From positions 28,384 through 92,383 of the forward strand of contig NZ_JADCSA010000014.1 in assembly GCF_015070385.1 (NCBI RefSeq): DNA of 64,000 nucleotides. The letters are read 5' to 3'. Positions within the stretch are counted from its first letter, which is position 1. The number at the start of each line of letters is the position of its first letter. The notes below the pieces were generated by a model that had not been told where the DNA came from, ran no database searches, and saw nothing but the letters and a program-made list of their open reading frames with translations. Shown piece by piece: positions 51,763-58,796 of this stretch. The position numbers and the translations under genes are program-made. This DNA is from Nocardioides malaquae (GTDB lineage Bacteria; Actinomycetota; Actinomycetes; Propionibacteriales; Nocardioidaceae).

Positions 51763-52956
51763 TCACTCCTGCGAGAACCACGCCTCGCAGACCGCGTGGA
51801 CGTCCTCGCTGCCGAAGAGATACAGATCGACGGTGTCGGTGTCGTCGATGAACCACCGCACCCGCACCGGTCCGAGCCTGGTCTCCAGCACCACCTCGTC
51901 CTCGTCGTCGAGCGGCGCGGTGGCGATGACAGACCGCACTGCGGTGCCGAGCGGTCGCGCGAGCTCGCCGCCCAGCCGCCGCTTGAGGTGGGCGAAGAAC
52001 GCCAGGAAGTCATCGAGGTCGAACGAGGTGGACCACTCGATCGCGTCGGCGGGCACCTGGGGCGCAGGGCGCTCCCCCACCCGGGCGTCCAACCGCTTGC
52101 GCGCGGCGGCGTGCTTGCTCTCCTTGCCGCGAGCGGCCTTCTGCGCCAGAAAGCTAGTCCACGGCATCTCCATCGTGCCCGGCGAGGCGGCCAGGTGCGC
52201 CTCCACCGAGGGCAGCGCGGGGTTGTGCGGCCGGACGAACCGGAAGGCCTCCGGGTCGAAGACCCGGCGCAGCGCCTCGCGACCCGACCCGTCGTCGGTG
52301 TCGATCCACGGCAACGGCGCCGTCCGCACCAGCACGCCGCCGCTTTCCAGAGTGCGCGCTCCGGGCGTACGCCCCAGGTCAGGGTGCGTGTGGCGGAAGG
52401 CCGGGCCGAAGTAGTTGAGCCAGTACACGCCCGGCAGCTGGTGGTCGATGAGGCTGAGGAGCCCGTTGGGGCGGCGGGCCTCGGCCACCACGTAGCCGTA
52501 GGCAGCGTCGACGGCGGTCACCAACTCCTCGAAGAGTGCCGCGGCCTCCTCCACCGCACCCTCTTCCGCCATCGTCGCCGCCAGCCAGTGCTGCTCGATC
52601 TTGTGGCCGTGGAGGTGGTAGACCCACGGATCGATGTGGTTCGGGCCACCGAGCTCGTGGGGTTCGCAGCTGTCGACGTGGCTGCCTGACCACGCTCCTC
52701 GTCCGTGGCTGAGGTCGATGTCGCCGCCCTCGTAGTCGGGCCATCGACCGTTGCGTCGCACCGTCAGCCAGTCCAGCGGGAAGCCGCGCTCGGCCACGAG
52801 GGCCTGCATCGAGTCGCCGACCTTGAGGCGCGCCGGGTCGCCGCCGACCCTGACCGGCCGGAGGTACGGGTGGGCGTCGAAGGCGCGCGCGACGGCGAGA
52901 CCGTGCCCGAGGTCGAGGTCGGCGAATGAGCGGATGACGAGGTAGAGACCGTCCAC
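51763..52956 (-). CDS. Unrecognised 397-residue protein, possible two-domain immunity-like protein
   Basis: A soluble, acidic, tryptophan- and histidine-rich protein with no signal peptide or membrane segment. The middle (about 145-190: AAYGYVVAEAR, GVYWLNYFGPAF) recalls the WxNYFG segment of Imm52-type immunity proteins; the last 85 residues (WSTSFDLDDFLAFFAHLKRR onward) look like a second alpha/beta domain. I do not recognise it with confidence. The start is GTG at 52956, without a clear ribosome site. It lies between a secreted hydrolase gene (convergent) and a LuxR-type regulator gene (divergent). No toxin gene with a known domain is adjacent. Confidence 0.65.
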   Translation of the reverse strand: MDGLYLVIRSFADLDLGHGLAVARAFDAHPYLRPVRVGGDPARLKVGDSMQALVAERGFPLDWLTVRRNGRWPDYEGGDIDLSHGRGAWSGSHVDSCEPHELGGPNHIDPWVYHLHGHKIEQHWLAATMAEEGAVEEAAALFEELVTAVDAAYGYVVAEARRPNGLLSLIDHQLPGVYWLNYFGPAFRHTHPDLGRTPGARTLESGGVLVRTAPLPWIDTDDGSGREALRRVFDPEAFRFVRPHNPALPSVEAHLAASPGTMEMPWTSFLAQKAARGKESKHAAARKRLDARVGERPAPQVPADAIEWSTSFDLDDFLAFFAHLKRRLGGELARPLGTAVRSVIATAPLDDEDEVVLETRLGPVRVRWFIDDTDTVDLYLFGSEDVHAVCEAWFSQE

Positions 52957-53108
52957 GTTGAAACTGTGGCACCCATCTTCTTCGCCAAGGGGTTGATCGC
53001 CCCAAGACGCCCTTTGCGTCCGATGTGGACCGGCCCGAAGTTCGGTAGGGTGAGCACCGGATCACATCTGGCGACCGGACGTCCCGGTCTCGCGCTGGGG
53101 GGCGAGCG

Positions 53109-53354
53109 ATGACTATCCACCTGCAGCAACCGGCACCAGCAGCCGTCGACCACCTGACGCCGCGTGAGCGCGAGGTGTGGTTGCTGGTGGCGCAAGGGTT
53201 GAACAACGCCGAGATCGCCGAGGAGCTCGTGGTCTCGCTTCCCACCGTGAAGTCGCACGTCGCGCAGCTGCTGCGCAAGACACAGTCGCGCGACCGAGTG
53301 CAGCTCGTCGTGCGCGCCTACACCCACGGCCGCCGTCGTCCGGAAGCACGCTGA
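53109..53354 (+). CDS. Solo LuxR-type helix-turn-helix protein
   Basis: An 81-residue protein consisting of just a LuxR/NarL-type DNA-binding domain: LTPREREVWLLVAQGLNNAEIAEELVV with recognition helix TVKSHVAQLLRKT (about 16-68), plus a basic tail. There is no receiver or sensor domain before it. The HTH is intact, so it may bind DNA alone or dimerise with another regulator; it could also be a remnant of a response regulator. TAGGGT at 53046-53051 is a possible -10. It lies 77 nt before the RTX protein gene on the same strand and may control it (inference). Confidence 0.8.
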   Translation: MTIHLQQPAPAAVDHLTPREREVWLLVAQGLNNAEIAEELVVSLPTVKSHVAQLLRKTQSRDRVQLVVRAYTHGRRRPEAR

Positions 53355-53431
53355 TCTCATCCTCGAGGCTGATGCCCGCAGCCCGGTCCGGCGATTGAAT
53401 GTGAGATTCCGCCCTGACCTGGAGGATCGTC

Positions 53432-55207
53432 ATGCAATCGCGCCCCGTCAGTCTCGTTGCCGTCGCGGTCCTGGCGGCGGCGAGCGTGCTCACCGCCAGC
53501 CCGGCCCAGGCCGCCACCACCGTCAGCCTCAGTGGCGGGGTGCTCACGGTGTCTCTGGGAGCCAACAACAACTTCGAGATCGGTGAGGACTACGACACCG
53601 GCGGTCACACCGTGCAGGACTACAACAACGAGCTGGACTCCGTGCCGGGGTGCACGCGGGAGGAGTGGGCCTCCGCCTGGACGTGCCTCGGGATCACCCT
53701 GGTGAAGCTGACGGGCACGAGCGGTGTCGACACCGTGCAGCTCCAGGGTGACTTCGCGGTGGAAGCTCGACTCGGTGCCGGGAACGACGACCTGTACGCC
53801 TCGGAGAACCGTCAGGTCACGGCGTACGGGGAGGGCGGCAACGACTACATCAGCGTCGACACCTACGAGCAGCCCAACCCGCTCGGGAGCCACCTCGACG
53901 GCGGTGACGGCGACGACAGGATCTACGCGGCGACAGGCGACGACACCTTAGTGGGTGGTGCCGGCAACGACCTTCTGGAAGGCGACGCGGGAGACGACAA
54001 CCTCCAGGGCGGGGACGGTCAGGACGAGCTCTACGGCGATGGCCAGGACGGCGGCACCCGCGACACCGACGGCGACGATTTCCTCGACGGCGGAGCTGGC
54101 GACGACACGTTGGTGGGGAGCGGCGGCGCGGACACCTTCCGCGGCGGATCCGGGACCGACGTCGTCAGTTATGAGGGGGCCTACGACTACAACATCAACC
54201 GCACCTTCTCGGCCACCCTCGACACGGTCGCCAACGACGGCGAGGCCGGCGAGGGCGACAACATCGACGCCGACGACAGCGTCGAGAACATCACCCTGCC
54301 GGGCTACGGCAACTGGACCACGATGAACGTGGTGGGCAACGACGGACCCAACGTCATCGACGGCAGCCCCTCCGGCGCGATCACCATCGAAGGCCGTGGC
54401 GGTGACGACACCATCACCGGTGGGTCAGGGGCGACGGGAAGCTCCAAGAAGGTCTACGGCGGCGACGGCAGCGACACGATCTACATGTGGGGGCCCGGCG
54501 TCCACATCGACGGCGGTCCGGGCAACGACAACCTCAAGGGGCACGACGGCAACGACACCATCATCGGCGGCCCCGGCGTGGATTCGATCGACGGGCAGAA
54601 GGGCAACGACACGATCGACTCAGTCGACTCCGAGGTCGACGCCGTCGAATGCGGCGAAGGCGCCGACACCGTGCGGGCCGACGCCGTGGACGTCACCAGC
54701 TTCACCTGTGAGTCCGTGACCGTCGTCGAGGGCCCTGCCCCGACGCCCACTCCGACCTCTGCTCCGACGCCGACAAGTGCTCCGACCCCGACAAGTGGTC
54801 CGACCCCGACGAGTGGTCCGACCCCGACCCCGGGACCGACGACCCCGCCGACGCCGTCGCCCACGAGCTCGCCCACCACCTCACCGACTCCCACGGGCAA
54901 GGTGACCTACAGAGTCCCGAAGAAGATGAAGCCCACCAAGAAGGGCGTCTTCAAGGTCAAGGCCCAGAGCACCTACGGCAACGTCGTGAAGGTGCGCGTG
55001 GTGGCCACGTCGGCCAAGCCCAAGATGACCGTGGCGAAGAAGACCGCCAAGGTGCGGGGCAAGAACGCGGTGATCACGCTCAAGCTCACCAAGAAGGCGT
55101 TGCGGACGCTCAAGGCGAAGAAGCGCCTCAAGGTCAAGCTCGTCTTCACGATCACGAAGGGCGGCAAGGGCCGGACGGTCCGGAAGACGGTGCTGCTGCG
55201 GCGCTGA
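53432..55207 (+). CDS. Secreted RTX-type calcium-binding repeat protein
   Basis: A 591-residue exported protein. Signal peptide about 1-27 (ASPAQA). Two arrays of glycine/aspartate nonapeptide repeats of the hemolysin type (GGxGxDxLx), around 150-260 and 318-400, which fold into a beta-roll when calcium binds. They are followed by a Pro-Thr linker (about 432-490, four 18-nt tandem units in the DNA) and a lysine-rich beta domain to the end. No enzymatic domain is visible; the first 120 residues form an unassigned beta domain. RTX proteins usually leave by type I secretion in Gram-negatives, but here Sec export is indicated. Ribosome site GGAGGA is good. Confidence 0.88.
   Translation: MQSRPVSLVAVAVLAAASVLTASPAQAATTVSLSGGVLTVSLGANNNFEIGEDYDTGGHTVQDYNNELDSVPGCTREEWASAWTCLGITLVKLTGTSGVDTVQLQGDFAVEARLGAGNDDLYASENRQVTAYGEGGNDYISVDTYEQPNPLGSHLDGGDGDDRIYAATGDDTLVGGAGNDLLEGDAGDDNLQGGDGQDELYGDGQDGGTRDTDGDDFLDGGAGDDTLVGSGGADTFRGGSGTDVVSYEGAYDYNINRTFSATLDTVANDGEAGEGDNIDADDSVENITLPGYGNWTTMNVVGNDGPNVIDGSPSGAITIEGRGGDDTITGGSGATGSSKKVYGGDGSDTIYMWGPGVHIDGGPGNDNLKGHDGNDTIIGGPGVDSIDGQKGNDTIDSVDSEVDAVECGEGADTVRADAVDVTSFTCESVTVVEGPAPTPTPTSAPTPTSAPTPTSGPTPTSGPTPTPGPTTPPTPSPTSSPTTSPTPTGKVTYRVPKKMKPTKKGVFKVKAQSTYGNVVKVRVVATSAKPKMTVAKKTAKVRGKNAVITLKLTKKALRTLKAKKRLKVKLVFTITKGGKGRTVRKTVLLRR
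54761..54832 (+). repeat. 18-nt tandem repeat, four units, in the RTX gene
   Basis: Units 54761-54778, 54779-54796, 54797-54814 and 54815-54832 with consensus G(C/G)TCCGACCCCGACAAGT, encoding (A/G)PTPTS. Minisatellite-type linker, likely to vary in copy number between strains. The Pro-Thr-rich region continues to about 54897. Confidence 0.85.
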
Positions 55208-55292
55208 TGCGGCCCCGTTGCTGCCCGGACGGGCTTGGTGCGGCACCGGTGCACTGATGCGCCGCGGCGGATCCGGGGGTACGGTCGTCGGC

Positions 55293-56855
55293 GTGCGTCC
55301 TCTGCGAACTCTCCTGGTCACCGCCCTGACGCTCGTCGTCGTGCCGTCGGGGCTCGCGCCCGCCCACGCCACCGACGAGGCCACGATCACCGGGGTGGCC
55401 CGTGACCCCGACGGCACGCCCCTGCCCAACGTCACGTGGACGATCCACGCCTACGAGGACGGCGAATGGACCTCCCCGTTGCAGTTCGGGCCGAGGTTGA
55501 CCGACGGCCAGGGACGCTTCGAGTGGGAGATGCCGCTCGGTGGGCAGTACCGCGTCTGCTTCCACGACACCTACTACGGCAACGCCACCACACCGGGCAG
55601 CTACTGGCAGCCCGAGGTCCGGCACCGGGACACCTGTTGGCCCAACGCGACGTCGGTGGAGTCGGCGCAGACCTGGACGCCGACGGCACGCGACTCGTCC
55701 AAGACCTTTGCGGTGACCATGCCGGTGCAGGGCCTGGGGATGGCGCCGGTGGATCCGTTCATCGTCGGCACCTACGAGATCGGCGAACCCCTCACGATCG
55801 TGGGGCAGGAGGGCTGGCGGCCGACGAACGCCACCTTCAGCTACCAGTGGTGGTCCTCCACCGACGGTCCGGCGGCACCGATCCCGGGCGCGACCGGGGC
55901 GACGTACGTGCCGACGCCCGCGGACGAGGGCAAGTGGGTCTACGCCCAGGTGACGGCGAGCCGCCCCGGTTACAAGCCGGCCGCGCTGGTGACACCGCTC
56001 TCCCGGGCCGGGGGCGTGCACGTACGCCCCACCTCGCCGCTGGCGATCACCGGCGACGCCGTGGCGGGTGGCACCCTGACGGCCTCCTTCGGCCGACCCG
56101 GGAACACCTACAGCGAGATCGACTGGTTCGTCGACGGTGTCCCGCAGCCGGAGCACAAGACGTACGACAGTGACCGCGCCACCTTCCCGGTGGCCGGTGC
56201 CCACGCGGGTGCCCGGGTCGAGGCGCGGATGCGGATCTACCGCCGGGACGCCGAGGGGCACTACGTGGACGGCTCGGACGCCTCCCAGCGGGCCCAGGTC
56301 CAGGTGGCGGGTGAGCGTCGCGCCCAGCCGCTGCCCCCGGCTCCTGCCCCTGCCGGCGAGCCGGCGATTGGTCGGACGTTGGCGGCCCCGTCGGTGACGG
56401 CCGACCCGGCGGCGACGGTCCAGCACCAGTGGATCCGCGGCGGGAAGGCCGTCAAGGGTGCCACCTCGCCGCGTTACAAGCTCACGAAGGCAGACCTGGG
56501 CAAGAAGGTGAAGGTCGAGGTCACCGTCACCCGCCCGGGTTGGTGGGGCACCTACGTCACCACCTCGGAGGGCACGGTCGCCAAGCGGGCCCTGAAGAAG
56601 GGCAATGTCAAGGTTGTCGGCAAGGCGCGGGTCGGCCAGAAGCTCAAGGCCCGCACCCCGGGGTGGGGGCCGAAGCCGGTGAAGATCCGCTTCCAGTGGC
56701 TGCGCAACGGTAAGGCGATCAAGGGCGCGAAGAAGAAGGCCTACAAGATCAAGAAGGCCGACCGCGGCAAGAAGTTGAAGGTCCGCGTGACGGTGAAGAA
56801 GCCCATGTTCGCCACCGTCACGAAGACCAGCAAGGGACGCAAGGTCAGGCGCTGA
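55293..56855 (+). CDS. Secreted multi-domain Ig-like protein
   Basis: A 520-residue exported protein. Signal peptide about 1-27 (LAPAHA). First a carboxypeptidase-regulatory-like beta sandwich (about 30-110: ITGVARDPDGTPLPNVTW), then Ig-like modules of the YQWW...IPGATGATYVPTPADEGK type (about 155-240, 250-340) and two lysine-rich versions near the C-terminus (QWIRGGKAVKGA, QWLRNGKAIKGA). No catalytic residues; an adhesion or cell-wall role is plausible. GTG at 55293 is chosen because it directly precedes the signal peptide; an ATG 12 codons upstream is possible. It follows the RTX gene with an 85-nt gap and is convergent with the 605-aa gene. Confidence 0.82.
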   Translation: MRPLRTLLVTALTLVVVPSGLAPAHATDEATITGVARDPDGTPLPNVTWTIHAYEDGEWTSPLQFGPRLTDGQGRFEWEMPLGGQYRVCFHDTYYGNATTPGSYWQPEVRHRDTCWPNATSVESAQTWTPTARDSSKTFAVTMPVQGLGMAPVDPFIVGTYEIGEPLTIVGQEGWRPTNATFSYQWWSSTDGPAAPIPGATGATYVPTPADEGKWVYAQVTASRPGYKPAALVTPLSRAGGVHVRPTSPLAITGDAVAGGTLTASFGRPGNTYSEIDWFVDGVPQPEHKTYDSDRATFPVAGAHAGARVEARMRIYRRDAEGHYVDGSDASQRAQVQVAGERRAQPLPPAPAPAGEPAIGRTLAAPSVTADPAATVQHQWIRGGKAVKGATSPRYKLTKADLGKKVKVEVTVTRPGWWGTYVTTSEGTVAKRALKKGNVKVVGKARVGQKLKARTPGWGPKPVKIRFQWLRNGKAIKGAKKKAYKIKKADRGKKLKVRVTVKKPMFATVTKTSKGRKVRR

Positions 56856-56861
56856 CCCGGA

Positions 56862-58679
56862 TCAGTCGAGGGGCGGCTTCTCGTCATGGGTGCCGACGTG
56901 CCAGAACTCGACCTCCCCGCCGTTCAGCCGCCAGAAGTGCAGGCGGCGCGCTGAGGCCGTGTTGGTCTGCAGGTTGGCCCGCCACAACGTGGCTCCGTCA
57001 CCGCGATGCACGGCGGGGGCACCGCCTCCGTCGGACTCGCGGTACTGGTGCAGGCCCCGGCCGGCCAACTCCTGGGCTCGCCCGGTGAGCACCTCGAAGG
57101 CGACGTCGGCGACCTTCTCGTCCGAGATGCCGTCGAGGCGTTCGAGGCTGGTCAGGAAGTGCGGACCGATGCGGTAGTCGGGCAGTGGCATCGCCGCCTG
57201 CTCGGCCAACGGCGTACGCGTCGCCCACGCGGTGAGGACGGCATACCGGAAGCGCTGCTCGGCGTCGGCGAAGGCAGGGCGCGTGGCTTCGGGGGCGGGT
57301 CGCTTGGCCTTGCGCAGCCGCACCCGCTGGTCGGCCAGCTGTTTCTCCAGGTGGGCGGTGCGCCGTTCGAGGTGGGCGCGCTCCTGCCGGAGCAGACCGA
57401 CCTCCTGGCGGTAACCGTCGAGTTGGCTGCGCAGGTCGTCGATCTCTCGTCGCATCTGCTCCAGCGCACCTGTTGGCGCGGGTGCCGGGGCGGCGACCGG
57501 TGGGGCTGGTGGAGCAGGTGCGTCGGGCACGGTCGGTGGTGCCGGCGGCGCGAGGTGACGTCGGCGGGGGTCGAACATCATCGGGCTGGGCCGTGGCGTC
57601 GGGGCAGGTGGTTCCGACGGCACCGGCGCGACCGGCGCGGGAGCCGTCTCCTCGTGGCGCGGTGGCGCTGTCGGCGCCGCGGTCGATGGCCTCGCCTCGG
57701 GCGGGGGTGCGAGGTCAGGCTCAGGGGTGGGTGGCTCCCACTGGACGGGGTCGTCGACCGGCGGCTGCAGCCACGGCGGGCCACCTCGCAGCAGGCTGAC
57801 GGCGACGGCCGGCTCCTCGTCGTCGTCGACGTCGAGGAGGCTCAGGCGCCACTCGGGTCCGGTGGCGGTGAGCCGTGCGGCGACAACCTCGCCGCGGGTG
57901 AGGAGCGTACGCAGGTCGTCGCGGTCGTTGCCGGTGACCTCGTCGCGGCCGATGACGACGGGCACGAGCGGGTGCACGAAGAGCTCGGCGCTCGCCTCCC
58001 GCACCTCGCCGACCTCGGCGAGCACCACCTCGCCGACCTGGTAGGCGGTCAAGGCGACCGCAGGCGCCAGTGCCAACTCACGTAGGTCGAACCACGAGGT
58101 GGCGGGGTCGAACCAGCCGGACACCGGTTGGCCCTTCACCAGGACACGTTCGACCGGAAGACCCGGCACCGCCAGAGCGGGACTGACGTTGCCAAGACCG
58201 CCGCTGGTGAGTTTGACCAAGGCTCGGTCAGCAACGATCCCGGCGACCACCCCCTCGCAGTGCGTGCGCCGTCTCTTGTCGTCCTCTGCCTTCACGCCTG
58301 CGAGCGCCGCCATCGTCATGGCGTCGTCGATGAGGTGGTCGGTGGCGCGGCGCCCGTCGTCTGCGTCGTAGGCGAAGCGAAGCGGGGATGCCTGGGGGTT
58401 GGTGGCCCATGCGTGACCCGGTGGATAGACCCGACCGGCGCCGCCGAAGACCTGGGTCATCGGCGGCATTGCCGTGGAGAACGCCCAGGTGAACGCACCG
58501 GTGGGCATCAGCACCACCTCGGCGAGGTCGCCGACCTGCCGTTCGACCTCCGCCGCGTCGATCCACGGTTCGGGGCCGCCCGACGGTGTGGTGACGACGA
58601 CGATCGGCCGGTCACGGTCACCGCCGTTCAACCGGTCAGCGAGCGCCTTCGCCGCTTCCTCCGTCTCCACCCTCTGCAT
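56862..58679 (-). CDS. Unrecognised 605-residue multi-domain protein (S1-like barrel, coiled coil, RelE-like C-terminus)
   Basis: I do not recognise this family. Residues 1-130 form an alpha/beta domain with LMPTGAFTWAFS and VFGGAGRVYPPGH. Residues about 143-195 (EGVVAGIVADRALVKLTSGG ... GQPVSGWFDP) look like an S1/OB-type barrel, and a second small barrel may lie at 255-290. A proline-rich linker (310-403) leads to a coiled coil (405-460, LEQMRREIDDLRSQL). The C-terminus (465-605) ends with RLHFWRLNGGEVEFWHVGTH, which resembles the last strands of RelE/ParE-type toxins. Together this suggests an RNA- or nucleic-acid-directed factor (inference). It lies 117 nt after the nuclease/helicase gene, with a terminator-like hairpin between and a -10 box of its own. 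Confidence 0.75.
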   Translation of the reverse strand: MQRVETEEAAKALADRLNGGDRDRPIVVVTTPSGGPEPWIDAAEVERQVGDLAEVVLMPTGAFTWAFSTAMPPMTQVFGGAGRVYPPGHAWATNPQASPLRFAYDADDGRRATDHLIDDAMTMAALAGVKAEDDKRRRTHCEGVVAGIVADRALVKLTSGGLGNVSPALAVPGLPVERVLVKGQPVSGWFDPATSWFDLRELALAPAVALTAYQVGEVVLAEVGEVREASAELFVHPLVPVVIGRDEVTGNDRDDLRTLLTRGEVVAARLTATGPEWRLSLLDVDDDEEPAVAVSLLRGGPPWLQPPVDDPVQWEPPTPEPDLAPPPEARPSTAAPTAPPRHEETAPAPVAPVPSEPPAPTPRPSPMMFDPRRRHLAPPAPPTVPDAPAPPAPPVAAPAPAPTGALEQMRREIDDLRSQLDGYRQEVGLLRQERAHLERRTAHLEKQLADQRVRLRKAKRPAPEATRPAFADAEQRFRYAVLTAWATRTPLAEQAAMPLPDYRIGPHFLTSLERLDGISDEKVADVAFEVLTGRAQELAGRGLHQYRESDGGGAPAVHRGDGATLWRANLQTNTASARRLHFWRLNGGEVEFWHVGTHDEKPPLD

Positions 58680-58687
58680 GCCCCAGC

Positions 58688-58693
58688 ACGCTA
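58688..58693 (-). promoter_or_regulatory. Putative leaderless -10 element for the 605-aa gene
   Basis: TAGCGT on the minus strand, 8 nt from the ATG. Spacing is a little long but no Shine-Dalgarno is obvious. Confidence 0.4.
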
Positions 58694-58750
58694 GCGCGGA
58701 CCACCGACAAACGGACCGAAGCGGGAAACTCGGTGCGGGCGATGCCCAGA

Positions 58751-58780
58751 CGGGGGCGCTCCGTCTTCGGAAGGCCCCCG
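58751..58780 (-). terminator. Putative terminator after the nuclease/helicase gene
   Basis: Stem CGGGGGC/GCCCCCG (7 bp) with an inner TCCG-TCTT-CGGA stem-loop, located 16 nt past the stop of the nuclease/helicase gene. It would separate that gene from the 605-aa gene. Confidence 0.5.
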
Positions 58781-58796
58781 CGTCAACGGTCCCGGG

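Noticed and set aside
54736-54897. Tandem repeats in the RTX gene considered as a CRISPR array
   Set aside because: Units are contiguous 18-mers without spacers and code for a Pro-Thr linker in frame.
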